NCBI GenBank assembly: GCA_036873755.1
Contig: JAVTVY010037103.1
Coordinates: 62,001 to 126,000 of the forward strand
Length of the DNA stretch: 64,000 nt
Direction: 5' to 3'
Source of the DNA: Hanleya hanleyi
Taxonomy: Eukaryota > Mollusca > Polyplacophora > Lepidopleurida > Hanleyidae
Part shown: piece after piece, positions 54,596 to 64,000 of the stretch
How positions within the stretch are numbered: position 1 is the stretch's first letter
How the letters are laid out: every line of letters starts with the position of its first letter
Made by a program: the position numbers and the translations under genes
The notes under the pieces: model-generated
Database searches by the model: none
Told to the model about the DNA's origin: nothing
Seen by the model: only the letters and a program-made list of their open reading frames with translations

Positions 54596-55560
54596 TTTTT
54601 TACCCCTCGGGCAAATTTTGTCCGAAGGCTATTGTCATCAGCGTCGTCTGTCTGTGGACATGATATCTCAAGTAGGATTATAGCCAGGCATTGTAAATTC
54701 ATACCACATATATGCAGTTGGTGAAGGGTCAGAAGCCAATTTAAAATGACTGACCTTGACCTATTTTGTCAAGGTCAGATTCTAGTAGTTGCTATATTGT
54801 TTGAAGGATTAAAGCTAGGGTCTCCAAATTCATATTACATATGCAACTGGGGATTGACTAGAAACCTATCCCAGTTGACTGACCTTGACCTATTTTTTCA
54901 AGGTCATATGCTGTTTATTATGATATAACGTGAAGAAATATAGCTAGGTTTTCCAAATTAATACTATATTTACATCTGGCGATGATCCAGAGGTGTGCCG
55001 AAGATGACCGACCTTGACCTATTTTATCAAGATCAAATTCTAGTATTTGCTATATTTATTGAAGGATTAAAGCTAGGGTCTCCAAATTCATATTACATAT
55101 GCAACTGGTGATGGACTAGGAGCCTATCTCATTTGACTGACCTTGACCTATTTTGTCAAGATCATATAATGTTTATTATGATATAACATGAAGAAATATA
55201 GCTAGGCTTTCCAAATTATTACCATGTATATATCTGGCAATGGTCCAGATATGTGCTGAAGATGACTGACCTTGACTTATTTTATCCAGGTCATGTTCCA
55301 TTTAGTACAATATTCCATGAAGGATTATAGTACATTGTCCAAATTTATACCACATATGCCTGGACCTGAAGTCTATTGGATATCACTGACCTTGACCTAT
55401 TTTATAAAGGTCAAATTATATATGTTAAATCTAGGATCTCCGAATTCATGTTTTATATGCAATTAAGTTAGAATAGATCAGAAAATTGTTGAAGATGACT
55501 GACCTTGATCTATATTTCCAAGATCAAATTACTCGATTTAATTATTAGCTATATAAAAAG
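54596..55560 (-). mobile_element. Tandem-monomer element (family B type end), minus orientation, 129-bp monomers
   Basis: The left edge is the inverse of the family B end: TTTTTACCCCTCGGGCAAAT, then CCGAAGG and GTCATCAGCGTCGTCTGTCT. Seven monomers follow, each with TGACCTTGACCTATTTTGTC then AAGGTCA, starting at 54751, 54880, 55009, 55138, 55267, 55387 and 55500. The first five are exactly 129 bp apart, and two monomer types alternate, giving a 258-bp higher-order unit. Confidence 0.75.
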
Positions 55561-55927
55561 TTTATTCAAATTTGTCCCCATCAATTAAGACTTTAGCAAA
55601 AGCGAACCTGGCTCGACTTCCTATGTATTTCTAAAATGAGAGTCTACACTACAGTCAACCGTATCAGATCACATTTTTGTTAACCTACATAATGTTGTCA
55701 AAGTAGTACATTTTATGCAATGCATGATTTCTGAGTGTAGACAATAACTGATAGCCGAGGGGTATTGGAGCCCATTGGACTGTTTTTACTTTTCCTATGG
55801 AGAGAGAAAATTAAGGTTTAACATCGCGTTCAGTTGTTTTCCTATGTCATAAGTAGCCTACATCTGCGATATACCATGTAAAGCCAGTGGAGAACCTGAT
55901 GTGGTATACACATATAATGCCAGGGCT

Positions 55928-55949
55928 GTATGTATGTATGTATGTATGC
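55928..55949. repeat. (GTAT)n microsatellite
   Basis: About five GTAT units. Confidence 0.9.
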
Positions 55950-55970
55950 TCAGGATAACCAAGGACAAGC

Positions 55971-56410
55971 ATCAGATCCCACATTCAGTAGCATTAGCCA
56001 TTGTCCAAATTGTTTTCCAACATTGACATCTAAATATTAACATCAGATCCCACATTCAGTAGCAAGCCATTGTCCAAATTGTTTTCCAACATTGACATCT
56101 AAATATTAACATCAGATCCCACATTCAGTAGCAAGCCATTGTCCAAATTGTTTTCCAACATTGACATCTAAATATTAACATCAGATCGCACATTCAGTAG
56201 CAAGCCATTGTCCAAATTGTTTTCCAACATTGACATCTAAATATTAACATCAGATCCCACATTCAGTAGCAAGCCATTGTCCAAATTGTTTTCCAACATT
56301 GACATCTAAATATTAACATCAGATCCAACAGTCAGTAGCAAGCCATTGTCCAAATTGTTTTCCAACATTGACATCTAAATATTAATATCAGATCCAACAG
56401 TCAGTATCTA
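55971..56410. repeat. 69-bp minisatellite, about 6.4 units
   Basis: Units start ATCAGATCCCACATTCAGTA at 55971, 56042, 56111, 56180, 56249, 56318 and 56387. The first unit is 71 bp and the rest exactly 69 bp with almost no divergence, so expansion is recent. It ends about 480 bp upstream of the SUPT7L start codon and probably lies in a 5' intron. Confidence 0.9.
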
Positions 56411-56889
56411 GCCATCATCCATACAGAAATCCTGTCTATTTAAAAATACATGTAGTGTGAATTTCTGTGAATAAAACATGGCATTATGGTACATAACAGT
56501 ATGTACCATATAGCCTGCATAGAAAAGCTATGGAGGTATTTTAGGGCTACATCAGTAAAGTCTATCCTCAAAACCATAAACACAAACTTGCCTTATTATT
56601 CATGCCTTTTATAAAAAAAACATGTTTGGATAAATTATCTTATATGTGCATCAAATCTGTTGACCTAATTATCTGAAGGTATAAAACTCTATACTCTACC
56701 ATTCATAGAACACAGGTCGATGGATTTGCCCAACTCTGGCAAAAATAATTCCCTAGACTCAGCTAAATTGTCTTGACTCATAACTTCACCCTTTTTCTTT
56801 TTTTTTCTTTTTTTTGCAGAAAAGAGTGTTTTCAACATTGTGCTCTTCGTTTGAATTTGCTTAGTGATTGCAGACAAGAAGAAGATATA

Positions 56890-59800
56890 ATGACAACATA
56901 TTGGGGTGAAATCCCTGTGGTGCCAGACACTGACTCGGGTATTGCAGCCATTGAAAGAGAACAGATGACGAAACCCCGGCCTATGGACGTGGAGGGGCCA
57001 CGTCTTCACCAACCATCCAGTCGTCATAGCCCAGCTACCAATGAGTGAGTTACATTATAGTCTCTGCTGATGGTCAGTTTGTGTGATTAAACTTGCACAG
57101 TTGGAGGCTTTTATGGATATATTAATCTACTTCGAACACACAGAAAAAAACATCCTGACAGTTTTGATCACTGTTATTCAGTGGCTTGTTGCCACCAAGT
57201 ACAATTACTTTGAGTACAAGATAAAAATGAGATACAAGAAACCTTGTTTGGCAAGGCTGTGATATGTAAGACCTCCCAGTGAAAAGATAATATCCTGGAC
57301 AAAAGACCACAATACAACTGGCAGCAGATCCTTTGTCAATTATATTTTGTGAGTCGTACACCAAATCATTGACGTGTATTTACGGTAATTGTTTACGTAA
57401 CCTGTTTTCTGTGGTACCCGTGCATTGATAAAGCTTATGTAGCTATAGCTATTTTTCTACCGTGAGCAAATAGAGAGATCGTTGAAATTGTGCTCTGTCT
57501 GGGGTCCTCTTGAGCATATGGTATTTCTGTGTATTTCAGTCCATTGCCAGCAGAAAAGTTTCAGATAGACAGTATTACCCTTCATACCATCCGTCTGATA
57601 CAACACGCCAGAAAACTGAAACATCTTATCCAGACAGTGCAACAACAACAACAGGAGAATTTGGTAAGTTGAAGTTCATTCAAATCTGAGTACTGGTATG
57701 TGGAATACGATACAGATGACAGAAAGCCAGTTCCCTTGGATATGGACCTCAACCATTTTCCCATGCAGTCGCTGTGATATTGAGTGGGCTCAATAGTTGC
57801 AGCAATATATGATTGACATGTTGTTTGCTTCGTTGAAATTGATCGACGAGCAGAATAAAGTTTAGCATGTGACTATCATGTGTCCTATCATGAGTATCTC
57901 TCATCTGTATGTGTATTATACCTATGGGAAACTGTTGATGTTACATTTGGTATATTATTTACTTTGTAGAAAACTGGGGAAGCCGATATAACATACCCGG
58001 CCACACCTGCCATCCCAGAGTACAACGGGGAACCACCCAAACATACTATGTTAAAACCTGTTCCATTTATGCCAATCGAGATTGACAGGTAAACTTTGAT
58101 TGATCTAATCTATTTGACTGATTGATAAACAGTTGATAGCTTATCAACACAAATTAATACCTTTCCATAAGCTGTTACAATGTTATAGTGGTACACTTAT
58201 GATTGTAAATATAGACAGGAGTGGCATTGAAGGATTCCATGTGCATCAGTAATAGTGGCCCTTGTTTGGCCCGTTTGGGTGAATCAATGCAATTCCTGAC
58301 TTCGAGTCCCATTCCAAACATCTCAAACAACATACATATAGATATTTTCACCATCAAAAACTGTAACTTGAAAATGTGATGATATTCATTGGTCGATTGC
58401 AGTTATATTTCTTTAGGGAGCAACTTCAAATGAGGACTACTTTTCAGTCAAAACCCATCGATTATGTATAGGGCCTACCAAGTATCGTGTTGATTGGTTC
58501 AGCAGTTCCGGAGATAAATGCCTTAAAATGTTTTCATATCAATCCAAGATGGCCACCAGGACTTTTGACCAATCAGCTTGTCCTTAGGATATGCATTACA
58601 TTTCATTGGTCCTAATCACCATGTAAAGTTTTGGCTTCATCGGTAACATAAGGCAGAAGAATAATAGTTTACCAATTTTTAAATGGCTTTGGAACCCTAG
58701 CTAAAAAGTGTATTGTGCCAGCTGATTCCATTTGTGAATCTCACAATGTCTTTTTAAACAAGAACTAATGCATAATGTCGGTGAAAAATTGTTTTATTCA
58801 AAATATTACGATATGTTTAAATATATTATAAATATTTGTAGTTTTTCTCTTGAAAATTTCTTTCATTTTTCATATAAATAGCTTAATGTTTGTACATGTA
58901 TAACTTCACTGCTTGTTCACCAGCAAAAGTGATTTTGTCCGAGGTCAAGCTGATCCACCCCCTGTTATTGATGAGATAGCCTGTCGTAAGCTGTTGCGTC
59001 GCTCTGTGGCTGCCATCTGTGCACATACAGGCTTTGACAGTAAGTGTTGATTCAGGGCTTATCCTTATGTTCAATATTTTTCGGCAAGCTCAGACACCCA
59101 CTTACATGATTGGAATGGTCGAGTGGGTAAAATCAGAAGTACATAGTGACAAGTACACAAGCTCCATGTAGAGGTTAGCTGAAGCATTGTCCTCAGGAAG
59201 CTACTGTTTGAAATCACATGATTTACTAACGACACTGGTCGATCATGTGGTGAACTCGAATGACTCAATAAATCAAACAGCCTCTATCGGACAGCAGGAG
59301 AATGAGTTTTGTATTTGTCGTACTGGTCTGACTATTACTTCACATGTAATACTACGAAAGGATTGTTTTCCCAACTGGGAAAGACTTCTAGTAATTTGAG
59401 TACATGTATATATGTCTCAATCTCGCTGAGCAATTGGGAGTCACACTTTTACACATGTACTTCATTGACATTATAACCCACAATGCAACAGCACAATATC
59501 GCATTGCTTTGGGATTCACAGATTTATACCGATAGACGGTGCTGGCATTTTTTTCCAGAATCATGTGACTGCATATCAAAACTGTATGTAGAGTAGTCCA
59601 ATGCCACACGAAATGTGGTAAATGAAGGTTGTAGACTTCTGGAAATAATGAACTTCTGTTAAATGTAATGTCTTTCCCAAATGTTAACCCATCCAAGTGT
59701 TCAATAATATAGTGAAAATCGCCCCACACATTCTGCAGTATTGACAGGAGTTTGCCAACAGCAGATTTTGTTTCCTCTGAATATTCTAAATAACTCTCAT

Positions 59801-62800
59801 GCCAGTTTTTGTGAATTTGTTTCTTCATTATTAATATATAGATTTATATTTCAGTGCATCTATTCATAAACTGTTGTCTATGTTTGATGAAAACAGCACC
59901 AGTATTTAATTTTGGAAGTGGTCTCCCTTGATGTGATTTTTTTGCAGGAGTTATCTCCCTTGTTGTGATATGTTTGGTATTTAGAATAGAATTTGTACTG
60001 TTATATCCCTTGTGACCTCTCTAAACAATACATATTTGTAGACTCGAGCGAGTCTGTACTGGAGATGCTGACAGACCTGACCAGTGAATATTACCTCCAG
60101 TTTACCAAACACATGAGAGCAGCAGCCGATAAGCAGGCCATGGATGGCATGTCTGGATTCCCTGTGAGTCCAAGCTAACTGTAAATCTGTGACTACGGTA
60201 ATAAATCGATCACCCTTCTGTTTTACCACCTCAAATATTCCAGTGATCGATTTATTACAGGAATTAATGTAACTAGCATCTACGTGTAGTTCTGGTACTA
60301 GTGTTGCAGGGTGATACCATGACAAGGCTAGTCTATCAGTGAGATCTAGTCGCTAAATTAGACTGCTGATGTTTAAAAATACTGGAATATGAATATGGTG
60401 CAGATGAATATATACCATTGACACAATATAATGACGTAGGATATAAAACTGATAAATAAATATTGTATACATATAGGTTTCATGTTAACTTTTTATTAGA
60501 GGGGCTTCAAATTCAGCTGTGTGGATAATCATATACATGAACATGAACAACTTTTACTTCAATTCCAGGACATAATTGAGCAGGTTTTCCATGAAGTTGG
60601 AATTGGGAGTATAACAAACTTACACGAGTTTTACCAGACCCGAATACTGAAGTACCATGAAAACATGATACAGACATGTCAGCAGCTCTCACAAGACTAC
60701 GATAAACTGAAAAATCCAACTGATATTAAACCAGAGACTTTCACGCTTATAAAGTAAGTTGTGTGCCAGATTTCTTTTTACAGTGTTGATAAAAGAAGAA
60801 AACTCATTTTATTTGTATCTCGGGGGATAAATCTCAATTTTGTAATTATTCTACTTGAGAGGGCGACATGATTCAGATTGGCTGAATAAAGTTTATCTAT
60901 CTAGCGTATGATAGGTATTTGATTCTTGCCAAAAGCGTCAGCCTTGCTCCCCCCTTGCCACCCTCCACTTATAATACACACACACTGTATCTCATTCTAA
61001 TTGATTCATGCACTTTAGATCATGTGTTCATATTCTGCACAATATATCAAGTTCCCTCCCAAATATGCAAGCATCGATTCTGAGTCGTACTTGATTAAAA
61101 AAGTAAATGCTTGGTGCTCAACATTAAAAGGTTAGATCAAGGAATGATTGGCTCGGTGTCATGATAATATGACTGGGTGGAATGTAATGTCTGCCAGTGA
61201 CGTGATGCTTAATAAAAGTTTACTGTTTGTGGCTGATGTGATGTTTACAAGCATGCCGTGTTGCTCTGGTAAGTGTGAAGTTGAACAGTTTTGTTTTGTC
61301 TGAAGTTGCAAACTTGCAAGTTTACTTCGACTGTCATGCTGATCTCTGATTGGGTGATGAGCTTTCAAACAGCCACTCAGCCAATGAGAATCATAGAAAC
61401 ACACCAGATGAAATAAACATATTATTAGAAGTTAGCCACTTAAGATAGAAGGTGCAAAGTTACATGTGATGTTTTGATTCAGTCTCGGCATGTAATATCT
61501 TGTCACTGAAAGATATGTTGGTAAACTATCATGAAATCCTCTGTAATAAGGTGTCATATAAGTGTAAGGGGGTGAGGGTATAGGAATTAGTCCCATATGT
61601 TAATGCCAGTAGGAGCATTCGTGTGGAACTGATTCATCCAATATGCTCCTCTGCTATGAGGACTATGAAGATGAGGGCTCCAAATATGCTGAAATGTTAT
61701 AAATTCCATCCAGCATCTTTCATATAAACCAATATTTTGTGTCCTGTACGGATTGTCTGATCCTTTCTTTAGTTATCCAAATATATCCAGGGCATAAACA
61801 ATGTCCTCAAGTATTGATTTTAATGATCCCGAACACACACAAGATCGAATTGGTCTTGCCAGACTTCAACAAACAAGGTCCTGGACCTCCCAGGGCCGAA
61901 CTGGGACCTGCTGGACCTGAGCTTGAAAGGTCCTAGACCTTTTCACAATAGGCTCTGAACCTCCAAGGGTCATAACCAGACCTACTGGATCTTAACAACA
62001 CACGAGATCACGTGATACCAGTTCATGGACCTACCGACGAGATCCAAAAGTCTGAAAGGGTTGTCAGTACACCTTATTATGAACTATCCTTTGAAGAAGG
62101 AACAATTTTTTTTCCAAAACCAGTCCGGTGTAAGTGGATTTCTCAACAGTTATCTACATAATACTGATTATCCATCAGCTTACACTATAATAAGGTGACA
62201 ATGGAACTGCTGTCACATGTAGGTACCATTACGATATGACTGAATTTTTTTTTTCAAAGTGCTGCTGAATTCTGCTCATTTACTGTCCCAAATATTTTAG
62301 GTAGCTACTAGCCTTACTGCATCAGTGTTAACTTTCAGTTGAGGGTTCTTGTGTATTTGACACATTGTAGCCGTGTCCATTTCTAGACATCAATGGTTTG
62401 CTTTAGTGGCAAAAACCATACAGGATGTATTTTAATATCTGTACCACCTATTTGCTTTGATCATTGTATTGAAAGATAGACACTGCGCTGGGCTGCCTTG
62501 GTCTTCTCCCTGGGTTGCCTTGGTCTGACCCAAACCACTGATGTGTAGAAATAAACACTGCCACAATGTGTCAGATATACAAGGACCCTCAGCTGAAAGT
62601 CCAAGCTGAAGCAATAAGCATATCAACTCCATGCATTGAGAGTCTGTCAAAAGATGCCTTGTAATCGTTCTGTGAACATCATAAAGTTTGAGATGACTAG
62701 ATCAGAAAAACATGAGGTAGCACCATACAACCCCTCAGTCAGACAGTTTCAGTCACTGTATATTGGTACACACTGAATGGAAAATGCATATGTAAAAGCC

Positions 62801-63776
62801 TGGAAGAATTGGTTGAATGCAGAAGATGCTTTAGCAGTGGCTTATAAAAAAAAAATATGTTGGAATTCAGTGTGGGATGTTGGCAGACGAGATGTGATAA
62901 TAATTTGAATAAATTGCTAGTCTCTAGCTGGAATGGATTGACTTCTATAATGTTCACATCGTCATATGGACATTCTGTGTGACAATGCCATGAAAACCAC
63001 CAAAATGTACCCAAATTCAAAAGGCTTGTGGTTGACTACCCAACAATCCTGTATTTGAAATCTCTGTCTGGAACAGTTTGGCTTCTATCGCGTTCATGTC
63101 GAGCCTGCAACAAACATGCATACCAAATTTTAAGTCTAGCTGGAACGGTTCGGATGCTATCGCATTCACATCATCGTATGGACATTTAGTGTGACGTTGT
63201 CATGGAAACCACAAAAATCATCGCAATGTAACCAAATTTGATAGGCTTGTGGTTGAGCACCCAACAGTCCTGTATACCAAATTTAAAGTTTAGCTGCAAC
63301 AGTTTGGCTTCCATCGCATTCACAACGGCATACATGGATTTAATCTCTAGATGCAACGGTTAGGCTTTCTTATTGCGTTCATGTCGTCATATGGAGAATA
63401 CCAATTTTAGGATTGATGAGAACCTTCATAACAATGTGTGTTAATTTTCAGGATCAAGGAAGAACCGTATGCAGACATTCAATTCCCTAACTTAGATGAT
63501 ACAGATGAAGACCCGGAACAGTTGTTACAACTGGAAGGTTTGTCCTTACTCTTAACATACTGAGCGACTCTATCCCCATCCCCTGTAGGTGGTGGTGTAC
63601 ACCAGGAAATGTATGCTACACCCTAAGTGTTCAGATGACAACGCTATAGACACTGAACAATGTTGGTGAATTTTAGAATATAATGTAGGATTTGTTATCA
63701 ATGTGATTGTATGAGAGTAGAAATATTATTAGTTCATTTGATTCCTTCATCTACAGAACCTGTTAAGGGCTTGTGA
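56890..63776 (+). CDS. SUPT7L: STAGA/SAGA complex 65-kDa subunit gamma (SPT7-like)
   Basis: SUPT7L is the metazoan counterpart of yeast Spt7 in the nuclear SAGA/STAGA coactivator, where its histone fold pairs with a TAF10-type partner. Coding exons are 56890-57044, 57540-57663, 57970-58088, 58924-59039, 60042-60163, 60569-60753, 63452-63537 and 63757-63776; introns are GT/AG, phases agree and the total is 308 aa. The acceptor at 56820 implies an upstream non-coding exon. Conserved parts are YWGEIPVV at the N-terminus, TLHTIRLIQHARKLKHLI (about 63-80), SDFVRGQADPP, the histone fold (about 145-235, ESVLEMLTDLTSEYYLQF), the highly conserved QVFHEVGIGS and a sumoylation-type IKEE (275-278). The human protein is about 414 aa; the serine-rich tail after IKEEP is much shorter here. 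The exon 7 donor (G|GTTTGT) is weak, and reading through it meets a stop after nine codons, so the exact C-terminus is uncertain. Confidence 0.92.
58480..58670 (+). repeat. Solitary monomer-like repeat in SUPT7L intron 3
   Basis: CCAAGATGGCCACCAGGACT followed by TTTGACCAATCAGCTTG resembles one monomer of family B without an array or terminal hairpin. Confidence 0.4.
60198..60258. repeat. Perfect 16-bp inverted repeat in SUPT7L intron 5
   Basis: GTAATAAATCGATCAC (60198-60213) and GTGATCGATTTATTAC (60243-60258) are exact complements with a 29-base loop, 34 bases after the exon 5 donor. Confidence 0.8.
61868..61990. repeat. GGACCT/AGGTCC-rich short repeat
   Basis: AGGTCCTGGACCT, GGGACCTGCTGGACCT and AGGTCCTAGACCT recur within about 70 bases in SUPT7L intron 6. 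The collagen-like peptide it would encode is accidental. Confidence 0.5.
62925..63400. repeat. Degenerate tandem array in SUPT7L intron 6
   Basis: About five units with AGCTGGAACGGTTCGGATGC or variants (near 62929, 63068, 63149, 63294, 63352), TATCGCATTCACATC and TCATATGGACAT. No terminal hairpin or GGAC run is visible. Confidence 0.55.
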
Positions 63777-64000
63777 CCCACCTGAGTGGAATTTCAAACA
63801 GTCACTGTTATTTGTCATCTTCTTTTGATAACAAATGAACATGATCATCATACATTTATATATTTATATTGGAAAGTTTATTATCCCCTGCCAGACTCCA
63901 AATTTATCTGAAGGTATAATTGGGGAATAGTTTCCTCGCTATTGATTTTGAGGTAAAAAAGCCTGCAACAAAGAGTGAAATCTCCAGTTCCAGTTTATGA

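Noticed and set aside
61739..61936. Collagen-like peptide (GPGPPRAELGPAGP)
   Set aside because: Arises from the GGACCT-rich repeat in a SUPT7L intron; too short and without Gly-X-Y continuity.

Overview
The window is eukaryotic: coding exons are short, separated by long introns with GT/AG borders, and sit in AT-rich DNA packed with interspersed repeats. The type of repeat (tandem 130-165 bp monomers, then a GGAC/GACG run and a terminal hairpin) and the protein sequences suggest a lophotrochozoan, most likely a mollusc and perhaps a bivalve. That assignment is an inference from pattern memory, not a search.

Three protein genes can be rebuilt exon by exon with consistent reading frames. (1) SQSTM1/p62, plus strand, 20649-24505, 7 coding exons, 524 aa: PB1, ZZ, TRAF6-binding-like segment, an RGG-rich insert, LIR, a KEAP1-binding-like motif and UBA. 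(2) TTC29, minus strand, 45043 down to 30755, 9 coding exons, 513 aa: a tetratricopeptide protein of motile cilia and sperm flagella. (3) SUPT7L (SAGA/STAGA subunit STAF65-gamma), plus strand, 56890-63776, 8 coding exons, 308 aa. A short first exon of an unidentified gene (20137-20029, minus) diverges from SQSTM1 across about 510 bp that holds a TATA box, a heat-shock element and an antioxidant-response element.

Region by region: 1-20 kb is almost entirely repeats (an 847-bp foldback element with 8-bp target duplication, tandem duplications of 839 bp and 1.79 kb, several tandem-monomer elements, a broken hAT-type transposase start, and a pair of 491-bp inverted repeats enclosing a zinc-finger fragment). 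20-26 kb is SQSTM1 and its regulatory DNA. 26-30 kb is a repeat cluster containing a nested hAT-like element. 30.5-45 kb is TTC29, whose introns carry a minisatellite built from its own exon/intron junction, two Harbinger-like elements, a hAT-like element and several tandem-monomer arrays. 45-56.8 kb is mostly repeats and unrecognised intergenic DNA. 56.8-63.8 kb is SUPT7L. The three genes have no evident shared pathway.

The most interesting signals are the RGG-rich insert in p62, the minisatellite that multiplies a TTC29 splice donor, the common terminal architecture shared by at least six otherwise different repeat families, and the combined ARE/HSE/TATA promoter of SQSTM1. No complete RNA gene, CRISPR array or prokaryotic feature was seen.
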